Of a stretch of DNA of 11,802 bases, positions 6,383 through 11,802 are shown in pieces (within the stretch, counting starts at the first letter, position 1; every line of letters starts with the position of its first letter). Both the position numbers and the translations under genes were made by a program. This DNA is from JANNHK01 sp034408875 (GTDB taxonomy: Bacteria > Actinomycetota > Acidimicrobiia > IMCC26256 > PALSA-610). The notes beneath the pieces were generated by a model. It saw only the letters and a list, made by a program, of their open reading frames with translations, ran no database searches and was not told where the DNA came from. The stretch covers positions 1 to 11,802 of the forward strand of contig JAWXCJ010000056.1 in the NCBI GenBank assembly GCA_034408875.1. Direction: 5' to 3'.

Positions 6383-6919
6383 ATGATGACGACCGTGGAC
6401 GGAGGGACCCCGCAAGAGGTGGAAATCCTCGACGCGGATTCGGCCCTCTCGGAGCTCCACCGCACCCACTACCGCTCCTGCCTGCGGATCGCGGCGTTGC
6501 TCGTCGACGACCCGGGATCGGCCGAAGAGGTCGTGCAAGAGGCCTTCGTGAAGGTCTACCGGGCCTGGGACAAGGTGCGGGACATGCACGCGGCGCCCGC
6601 GTACCTGCGGGTGGTCGTCGTCAACACCGCCCGGTCGCGGCTGCGGCGCAAGTACGTGGCGGCGAAGCACCCGCCGATTCCCGACGGGCACGCGCCCGGC
6701 GCCGACGACTCCGTGCTCGTCAACGAGGAGCACCGAGCCGTCATCGCGGCCCTCCAGACGTTGCCGCGCCGGCAGCGGGAGGTGCTGACGCTTCGCTACT
6801 ACTCAGACCTTTCGGAACGTGAGATCGCCGATGCCCTCGGCATCGGAGTGGGGGCCGTGAAATCGAACGCCAGCCGAGGGATCGCCGCGCTGGCCAAGAA
6901 GATGGAGGGCCACCGATGA
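6383..6919 (+). CDS. ECF RNA polymerase sigma factor, SigE-like family
   Basis: About 178 residues, the normal length for an ECF factor. Region 2 covers about 22-90: LHRTHYRSCLRIAALLVDD, then GSAEEVVQEAFVKVYRAWD (the -10 recognition and core-binding helices), then AYLRVVVVNTARSRLRRK. A short linker (about 92-115) precedes region 4 at about 118-172, with LPRRQREVLTLRYY, DLSEREIADALGI and VGAVKSNASRGIAAL forming the -35-binding helix-turn-helix. Region 4 is intact, in contrast to the broken sigma gene at 2003. Start choice is uncertain among GTG 6380, ATG 6383 and ATG 6386; the promoter position suggests a leaderless message, and AGG 6378-6380 is the only ribosome-site-like sequence. The stop overlaps the next gene by ATGA, so the two products are made together, as for a sigma/anti-sigma pair. 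Confidence 0.93.
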   Translation: MMTTVDGGTPQEVEILDADSALSELHRTHYRSCLRIAALLVDDPGSAEEVVQEAFVKVYRAWDKVRDMHAAPAYLRVVVVNTARSRLRRKYVAAKHPPIPDGHAPGADDSVLVNEEHRAVIAALQTLPRRQREVLTLRYYSDLSEREIADALGIGVGAVKSNASRGIAALAKKMEGHR

Positions 6920-8148
6920 CCCCGCGCCCCGACAGCCCCGACACGCCCGACACCTCCGACGTCGAGCGCCTGCTGCGCGAATCGACGCACGCGTACGCCG
7001 ACACGTTCGAACCGGCGCCTGACTCCTGGGCGCAACTGCGCGGACGTGCGAACGAGGTCGAGCCGCAGCGCTGGTTCCGCCGGAACTCGTTCGGAGTCGG
7101 CGGATTCCTGCTGGCGGCGGCTGCGATCGCGGCGGTCGTCGTGGCAGCGGTATCGATCGGCGACGACGACTCGAGGAATGTGGAGGTCACGAACACGCCG
7201 GACTCGACGACGACGACGGTTGCCGAGGATGTCGACCCGGGTGGCCCCTTGGATCTTGTCGCGACGTTCACCGGCACCACCCCCGTGGAATCGGGGGTGA
7301 CGGTCGACGGCACGGCCGGGTTCAGCCGCGAACCGGGCACGTCGACATGGACCGCCACGCTCGATGTCAGCATTACCGGTTCGTACGTCGCGCCCATCAC
7401 GCTCGAGGTGGTAACGCCGGCCTCTGACGGGCTCCAGCACTCCGTGGATGTGTGCGAAGCGACGCCCGCGGCCGACGGCGTCACCCGATGCACGGGGACC
7501 TTCTCCGGGGCCCGGTCCGACCAGTGGGCTGCATTCGGCCCCGGAGAGGCGGTCTTCCTCACCGACTCGGCCGGCACCGTCGGACGGCGCGTCATCACCT
7601 TCGCCCCGGCCGAAGAAGTGGCGTCGTCGACGACGACTCCCGACACCACGCCACCGACGACGCCCGCGACAACCCCGCAAACGACACCGCAAACCACGCC
7701 GCCGACGACGCCGCAAACGGCACCGCCCGCGGCGACGACCACGGTGCCGCCGCCGCTGGTGTTGCCGGAAGGTGATCTGACGGCGCGTTTCGTGCCCGGC
7801 GGGGGCGGTTTCTCGCAGTACGGCATCAACGTCGACGGCGGCGCCGGATTCGTGGTGCAAGGCGACGGCAGTACCTGGACGGGCACCGTTCGCGGAACGG
7901 TCACCGGCCCGTACTCCGGTCCGATCCACCTCATGATCGGGCGCCCGTTCAGCGATGGCTCCGTCGGGACGCACTTCGGCAACGTCTGCACGGCGACACC
8001 GGACGCGACCGGCCGGTTCGAGTGCTCGGCAACGTTCTCGGGTGCCGCGAACGAGTTCGCGGGACCGTACGGCGCGGGCTCCTCGGTCTACCTCGGCGAC
8101 AGCACCGGCGGCGGCGTTCGCACCCTCTACGTAGCGACGGCCGGGTAG
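6916..8148 (+). CDS. Single-pass membrane protein, putative anti-sigma factor with two Cys-loop ectodomains
   Basis: 410 residues. A cytoplasmic head of about 57 residues (DVERLLREST, then EPAPDSWAQLRGRA) is followed by one membrane helix at about 58-81 with Arg/Asn before it, which places the remainder outside. The exterior has a Thr-rich spacer, domain A (about 111-231), a long Thr/Pro linker (about 236-280, TTPQTTPQTTPPTTP-like) and domain B (about 286-407). A and B are visibly duplicated: VDGTAGF/VDGGAGF, STWTATLDVSITGSY/STWTGTVRGTVTGPY, and a Cys pair exactly 12 residues apart in each (180/192 and 358/370), followed by GTFSGA/ATFSGA. The ATG overlaps the sigma stop by 4 bp. Position, short cytosolic head and topology argue for an anti-sigma factor, but the zinc-type HxxxCxxC motif is absent, so this role is inferred from context. 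The ectodomain family is not recognised. Confidence 0.82.
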   Translation: MTPRPDSPDTPDTSDVERLLRESTHAYADTFEPAPDSWAQLRGRANEVEPQRWFRRNSFGVGGFLLAAAAIAAVVVAAVSIGDDDSRNVEVTNTPDSTTTTVAEDVDPGGPLDLVATFTGTTPVESGVTVDGTAGFSREPGTSTWTATLDVSITGSYVAPITLEVVTPASDGLQHSVDVCEATPAADGVTRCTGTFSGARSDQWAAFGPGEAVFLTDSAGTVGRRVITFAPAEEVASSTTTPDTTPPTTPATTPQTTPQTTPPTTPQTAPPAATTTVPPPLVLPEGDLTARFVPGGGGFSQYGINVDGGAGFVVQGDGSTWTGTVRGTVTGPYSGPIHLMIGRPFSDGSVGTHFGNVCTATPDATGRFECSATFSGAANEFAGPYGAGSSVYLGDSTGGGVRTLYVATAG

Positions 8149-8158
8149 CCGCGGCGGG

Positions 8159-8929
8159 TCAGACCGACGTCCAGCCGCCGTCGACGGTGACGACCTGGCC
8201 GGTCATGAAGCTCGATGCGGCGCTCGCCAAGAACAGGAGCGCACCGTCGAGTTCGTGTTCGTCGCCGCCCCGACCCATCGGCGTGCGTTGGCGCATCCAC
8301 TTCTCCGACTTCTCGTCGCCGAAGAGGAGGCCGTCGGTCATCTCGGTGCGAAACCAGCCCGGTGCGAGGCAGTTCACCCGCACGCCCTTGCGGGCCCACT
8401 GTGCACCCAACTCGCGTGTGAGGTTGACGAGCCCGCCCTTCGACGCCGCGTAGCCCGCTTCGGGAATCTGGCCGACGCCGACGAGGCCCCATATCGACGC
8501 GACGTTGACGACCGCGCCGCCGCGACCCGAGTCGATCATCACCCGGGCCGACTCGCGCGCGAGCTCGAACGGCGCGATCAGGTTGAGTTGCACCGTGTGC
8601 GCGAAGTGGTCGGTCGCTTCGTCGAGCGCGGGAGTCGGCTCGCTCAGGCCCGCGTTGTTGACCACGACGTCGACCCGTCCGTAGTGCGCGACCGTTGCCG
8701 AGACCAGCTCGCCGGGTGCGCCCGCGACGGAGAGGTCGCACGCGACGACGTGGGCGTCGTCGAGTTCCTTTGCCAAAGTCCGGAGGCGGTCCTCGCGGCG
8801 GGCGGCGAGCACGACCGATGCGCCCGCAGCCGCGAGCACGCGCGCGAAGCGGGCGCCGAGGCCCGAACTGGCGCCGGTCACGATCGCGACGCGCCCGTCG
8901 AGCCGGAACGATGCGAGCGGATCGAGCAT
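8159..8929 (-). CDS. Short-chain dehydrogenase/reductase (classical SDR)
   Basis: 256 residues, an NAD(P)-dependent oxidoreductase of the classical SDR family. The cofactor motif TGASSGLG is at 18-25, NNAG at 91-94, and the catalytic tetrad is Asn116, Ser145 (VASIWG), Tyr160 and Lys164 (YAASK). The ending TGQVVTVDGGWTS is the usual SDR C-terminus. An Arg-Arg after the second strand (LAARRED, 41-47) favours NADP(H) over NAD(H), which is an inference. Substrate cannot be assigned; relatives reduce 3-oxoacyl groups, sugars or ring ketones. ATG 8929 shares its A with the stop of the upstream deaminase gene (TGATG), so translation is coupled. It converges on the anti-sigma gene with only 10 bp between stops and no room for a separate terminator. 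Confidence 0.93.
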   Translation of the reverse strand: MLDPLASFRLDGRVAIVTGASSGLGARFARVLAAAGASVVLAARREDRLRTLAKELDDAHVVACDLSVAGAPGELVSATVAHYGRVDVVVNNAGLSEPTPALDEATDHFAHTVQLNLIAPFELARESARVMIDSGRGGAVVNVASIWGLVGVGQIPEAGYAASKGGLVNLTRELGAQWARKGVRVNCLAPGWFRTEMTDGLLFGDEKSEKWMRQRTPMGRGGDEHELDGALLFLASAASSFMTGQVVTVDGGWTSV

Positions 8930-10098
8930 CAGGGCTCGAGGTCGATCGCGAGCTGGCCGCCGAGCTTCGTGCGCTCGAACTTGAAGTGCTTGCTCAGCGT
9001 TGCCTCTTGCGCCTGGTAGTTGGAGCCGAGGCCGGCGCCGTAGGTGATGTCGGGCTCTTCGAGCATGCGTTCGAAGCGCAGCTTGCACACGCGCTGGCGG
9101 TGCTCGATCGCGAACGCCACATCGTGGGCGCGGATCTCCAGCGCAGCGCGGCTGCCGTGGAAGATCGGGTCGTGACCGAACCCCGGGTCGAAGAACCCCG
9201 CGTAGTGCGTGCGCAACTCGCCACTCGTCGGGTCGTACGCGGTCATCTCCGCCGCGAGCGACGGCGGGATGCGCACCGCTTCGTCGGAGAGCAACAGGTA
9301 GAACGCCTCGGGTTCGAGCACCACGTGGCTGTCGCGCCCCGGGTACACAGGGTCCCAGAACTCTTCGGGGTCGTAGTGGTCGAGCCGGCTCAAGTCGAGG
9401 AGGCGGCTGTTGCGTTTCGCTTCCCAGCCGACCGAGCGGCCCGCTTCGTGGCGCAGGTCGAGGCTCAAGAAGAGCCCGTCGTGGGTGCGGAAGTTGTCGA
9501 GCGATACCGGTGTCTCGCCGCGGTACAGAAGCGTGTCCTGCTTGTGCAGCTCGCGTACCTCGTCGTCGCTGACGCGCGCGTCGCCGGCGCGCAGGCGCAA
9601 CTGGTTCAACGTGATGCCCGTGCGCACCATGATCGTGAACGAGCGCGGCACCACTTCCAGCCAGAGCTGCCCGTGGTACTCCTTGCGGATCTCGTCGAAC
9701 TGGAAGCTGTGGTCGGTGATCACGCGCGTGAACACGTCGAGGCGACCGGTGGAACTCTTCGGGTTGGCGAGCGCGCGCAAGTTCTCGGGCAGCGCGAGCC
9801 GCTCCTGCAACGGGATGAGGTACGGGCGGTTGCGTTCGAGGATCGCGCCGTTGCGGAGGTCGATCGGCGGGCCGACCGCGAACTCCTCGAGCTTGCGCTC
9901 GACGGTCGTCGCGCCCGCAAGGAAGCTCGCCCGGAGCCGGTAGGCCTCGTCGCCCAGGCGCAGGTCGAGACTCGCGGGCTGGATGTTGCGGTCGGGGATC
10001 GGGTCGGCGGCAGTGACGATGCCCGCGCCGATCGCCTTGCGGATCCACTGGGCGGGCAGCACGCCGTCGGCCCGGGGCAGGGTGAATGCCGTGCTCAC
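8929..10098 (-). CDS. dcd: Double-length 2'-deoxycytidine 5'-triphosphate deaminase
   Basis: 389 residues, about twice an ordinary dCTP deaminase (about 190). It should convert dCTP to dUTP in the cytoplasm for thymidylate supply. The N-half has the family signature IQPASLDLRLGD (39-50), the active-site segment NPKSSTGR (112-119: Ser115, Ser116, Arg119) and a Glu in QLWLEVV (Glu148), matching the catalytic Glu of E. coli Dcd. The C-half has AGFFDPGFG (300-308) and ALEIRAHDVAF (Glu321), corresponding to the other family motif AGxxDPG. This two-domain form is known mostly from proteobacterial annotations, so transfer is possible. The GTG start at 10098 is supported by good N-terminal character (MSTAFTLP). 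It is coupled to the SDR gene by a TGATG overlap. Confidence 0.88.
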   Translation of the reverse strand: MSTAFTLPRADGVLPAQWIRKAIGAGIVTAADPIPDRNIQPASLDLRLGDEAYRLRASFLAGATTVERKLEEFAVGPPIDLRNGAILERNRPYLIPLQERLALPENLRALANPKSSTGRLDVFTRVITDHSFQFDEIRKEYHGQLWLEVVPRSFTIMVRTGITLNQLRLRAGDARVSDDEVRELHKQDTLLYRGETPVSLDNFRTHDGLFLSLDLRHEAGRSVGWEAKRNSRLLDLSRLDHYDPEEFWDPVYPGRDSHVVLEPEAFYLLLSDEAVRIPPSLAAEMTAYDPTSGELRTHYAGFFDPGFGHDPIFHGSRAALEIRAHDVAFAIEHRQRVCKLRFERMLEEPDITYGAGLGSNYQAQEATLSKHFKFERTKLGGQLAIDLEP

Positions 10099-10104
10099 GG
10101 CCTC

Positions 10105-10110
10105 AGCCTA
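10105..10110 (-). promoter_or_regulatory. Possible -10 element for the deaminase gene
   Basis: On the minus strand TAGGCT (10110-10105) fits the actinobacterial -10 pattern TAnnnT. It ends 6 bases before the GTG start at 10098, which would give a leaderless transcript. No convincing -35 element is seen, and GAGG (10104-10101) just before the start could instead be a closely placed ribosome site. Confidence 0.3.
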
Positions 10111-10147
10111 GGCATCATCGTCCCGAAGGCGACGAGACGCGAGACTC

Positions 10148-10360
10148 TTGCCGGTTTCGTTCCGTACTGAAGACAGGTGGCAGATCTGGCCGATCGTCGG
10201 CGGCGTGCTGTGCGGACCCGTCGCGATCGTCATGGGGGCCATCTGGTTCTCGTCGAAGAAGGCCGAAGTCGAACGCGCCGCCGCCGATGGTGGCGGGTTC
10301 GGCGCACCTCCCGCTGGTGACGGTTGGACACCCCCGCCTCCACTGGGGCCGCCGCAGTAG
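10148..10360 (+). CDS. Small single-pass membrane protein with Pro-rich tail
   Basis: 70 residues if read from TTG 10148, the only in-frame start in reach. A hydrophobic segment at about 12-34 (WQIWPIVGGVLCGPVAIVMG) is followed by SSKKAE and a flexible Gly/Pro tail ending PPPPLGPPQ. The positive charge after the helix suggests N-terminus outside and tail in the cytoplasm (inference). It lies between the divergent deaminase and the epoxide hydrolase, 9 bp before the latter's start, so it is probably the first gene of that transcript. The TTG start lacks a clear ribosome site, so the true start is uncertain. No family is recognised. Confidence 0.5.
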   Translation: MPVSFRTEDRWQIWPIVGGVLCGPVAIVMGAIWFSSKKAEVERAAADGGGFGAPPAGDGWTPPPPLGPPQ

Positions 10361-10369
10361 CGTCGGGGC

Positions 10370-11497
10370 GTGGGCAGCGACGACATCCGACCGTTCCGCA
10401 TCGACGTCGACGAAGACGTCCTCGAAGACCTACGCGAACGGTTGGCGCGCACGCGCTGGCCCGACCAGATCCTCGATTCGGGTTGGGGCTACGGCACCAA
10501 CCTCGCGTATCTCCAGGAGCTGTGCGAGCACTGGCGGACCAAGTACGACTGGCGCGCGCACGAAGCGAAGTTCAACCAGTGGCCGCACTTCCTGACCGAG
10601 ATCGACGGGCAACAGGTTCACTTCATCCACGCCCGCAGCGACAACCCCGACGCGTTGCCGCTGATCATCACGCACGGGTGGCCGGGCTCGGTGTCGGAAT
10701 TCCTCGACGTCATCGAACCACTGCGCGAAGACTTCCATGTCGTGTGCCCTTCCATTCCGGGCTACGGCTGGTCGGGCCCGACAACTGAGCCCGGGTGGGA
10801 CCTGCTGCGGGTCGCGCAGGCGTGGAAGACCCTCATGGCGCGCCTCGGCTACGAGCGCTACGGAGCCCAGGGCGGCGACTGGGGCGCCATGATCTCGGCC
10901 ACACTCGCGTCGATCGACGCCGAGCACATGGTCGGTTTGCACAGCAACATGCTCCTCGCGTTCCCGCCCGACGCGAGCGGCATCGAACTGACCGAGCAGG
11001 AGGTCGCCGACCTCGCGAGCGCCGGTGAGTTCGTGCAGCACGGTTCGGCGTACCAGGAGATCCAGGGCAAGAACCCCCAGACGCTCGGGTACGGCCTCAC
11101 CGACTCGCCCGCGGGCTTGGCCGGCTGGATCGTCGAGAAGTTCTACGCGTGGACCGACAACGACGGCAGCCCCGAAGACGCGGTCACGCGCGACCAGTTG
11201 CTCACGAACCTCACCGTGTACTGGGTGACGAACACGATCAACTCGTCGGTGCGCCTCTACTGCGAGTCACAGCGGGGCGGTCGCTTCGGGCCGGTCGGCG
11301 AGAAGATCACCGTGCCGACCGCGGCGGCGGTGTTCCCGTTCGAGATGTTCCGCATCCCGCGGGCGTACGCCGAAACCATGTTCAACCTGAAGCGGTACAC
11401 CCGCTTCGACCGCGGCGGCCACTTCGCCGCGCTCGAAGAGCCCGACCTCTACATCCAAGATGTGCGCGAATTCTTCAAGGCAATTCGACGAAGCTGA
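10370..11497 (+). CDS. Epoxide hydrolase, microsomal-EH-like alpha/beta-hydrolase
   Basis: 375 residues, a cytoplasmic enzyme that opens epoxides to diols through a covalent ester intermediate. The N-terminal EH domain (about 6-110) carries the family features RIDVDEDVLEDLRERLARTRWPD in part and a WR-x-x-EAKFNQWPHF segment. The oxyanion motif is HGWPGS (102-107). The nucleophile is Asp170 in GAQGGDWGA, the acid is Glu325 in VFPFEMF, and the base is His351 in RGGHFAALEEP; Glu-to-His spacing is within one residue of that in mammalian microsomal epoxide hydrolase. Tyr297 in SVRLYCES is a candidate lid tyrosine. All key residues are present and length is normal, so it should be active; the substrate is unknown. 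GTG 10370 has a weak G-rich ribosome site. The stop is 14 bp before the deacylase start, so an operon is likely. Confidence 0.95.
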   Translation: MGSDDIRPFRIDVDEDVLEDLRERLARTRWPDQILDSGWGYGTNLAYLQELCEHWRTKYDWRAHEAKFNQWPHFLTEIDGQQVHFIHARSDNPDALPLIITHGWPGSVSEFLDVIEPLREDFHVVCPSIPGYGWSGPTTEPGWDLLRVAQAWKTLMARLGYERYGAQGGDWGAMISATLASIDAEHMVGLHSNMLLAFPPDASGIELTEQEVADLASAGEFVQHGSAYQEIQGKNPQTLGYGLTDSPAGLAGWIVEKFYAWTDNDGSPEDAVTRDQLLTNLTVYWVTNTINSSVRLYCESQRGGRFGPVGEKITVPTAAAVFPFEMFRIPRAYAETMFNLKRYTRFDRGGHFAALEEPDLYIQDVREFFKAIRRS

Positions 11498-11511
11498 GAG
11501 CAGGGTGCGCG

Positions 11512-11802
11512 ATGCATGATCTCGTCATTCGTGGTGGCAACGTCGTCGACGGCACGGGCGCGCCCGCCCGCATCGCCGACGTCGCGATAACCGACGGCAC
11601 CGTCACCGAGGTCGGTCGCGTCGCCGAAAAGGGCCGCGAAGAAATCGACGCCGACGGGCTGCTCGTCACACCCGGGTTCGTCGACGTCCACACGCACTTC
11701 GACGGCCAGATCACGTGGGATCCGCTGCTCACGCCGACGTGCTGGCACGGTGTCACCACCATCGTGATGGGTAACTGCGGTGTCGGCTTCGCGCCCGTGC
11801 GC
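11512..11802 (+). CDS. N-acyl-D-amino-acid deacylase-like amidohydrolase, 5' part
   Basis: The first 97 codons; the gene runs off the right edge (full-length relatives are about 500-580 residues). It begins MHDLVIRGGNVVDGTG, the usual start of this amidohydrolase branch. The metal-binding His pair is in DVHTHFDGQ (about residues 62-70), and TCWHGVTTIVMGNCGVGFAPVR is characteristic of D-aminoacylase and related N-acyl-D-amino-acid deacylases, which release D-amino acids from N-acylated forms using zinc. AGCAGGG (11499-11505) is a plausible ribosome site for ATG 11512. The later metal ligands are outside the window, so activity and exact substrate cannot be judged. Confidence 0.92.
   Translation, partial: MHDLVIRGGNVVDGTGAPARIADVAITDGTVTEVGRVAEKGREEIDADGLLVTPGFVDVHTHFDGQITWDPLLTPTCWHGVTTIVMGNCGVGFAPVR

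Noticed and set aside
8159..10048. Single 629-codon frame joining the SDR to upstream sequence as a fusion protein
   Set aside because: Only the part from ATG 8929 is protein-like; upstream of it this frame is the out-of-frame shadow of the deaminase gene.
10106..10113. GCCTAGGC palindrome between the divergent deaminase and small-protein genes
   Set aside because: Eight bases are too short to call an operator and it overlaps the candidate -10 element.
8695..10170. 491-codon open frame on the plus strand
   Set aside because: It lies antisense to the dCTP deaminase and SDR genes, whose motifs are unmistakable; its composition is the R/V/E/A-rich shadow pattern.

Overview
The window reads as a chromosomal segment of a high-GC actinobacterium, most likely class Acidimicrobiia. 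The inference rests on the strong G/C bias at third codon positions, the GTG starts, and especially a tandem protein repeat of the 'GYWLVASDGGIFAFGDA' kind, which I associate with secreted proteins of that class. No plasmid, phage, transposon or CRISPR signal is visible.

Layout. (1) 1-1942 (+): the last codons of an OmpR-type response regulator overlap a complete sensor histidine kinase. A secreted PepSY-domain protein follows, and three exact 10-bp-spaced TTCA repeats lie between kinase and PepSY gene as the likely regulator binding site. (2) 2003-2480: an ECF sigma-factor gene broken by a one-base frameshift and lacking region 4, abutting a tRNA-Leu(UAG) on the minus strand. (3) 2506-6014: a divergent pair, a polytopic membrane protein resembling GT-C enzymes (minus) and a secreted GH43 glycosidase carrying five 42-residue C-terminal repeats (plus). 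(4) 6015-6379: an intergenic region with a perfect 14-bp-stem hairpin, a possible minus-strand gene remnant, a 12-bp direct repeat and a candidate ECF promoter. (5) 6383-8148 (+): an ECF sigma factor overlapping a single-pass membrane protein, probably its anti-sigma factor, whose outside part contains two copies of a cysteine-loop domain. (6) 8159-10098 (minus): an SDR oxidoreductase translationally coupled to a double-length dCTP deaminase. (7) 10148-11802 (+): a small membrane protein, an epoxide hydrolase of the microsomal type, and the first 97 codons of an N-acyl-D-amino-acid deacylase that runs off the window.

How the parts fit. Two surface-sensing circuits dominate: a two-component system with a PepSY target next door, and a sigma/anti-sigma pair that probably controls itself. 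Between them are envelope and secreted carbohydrate-related genes. The right third is metabolic. The least explained items are the duplicated ectodomain of the putative anti-sigma factor, the GH43-repeat fusion, and the division of motifs between the halves of the dCTP deaminase. No obviously new multi-gene system is visible; the sigma/ectodomain pair is the best candidate for undescribed biology.
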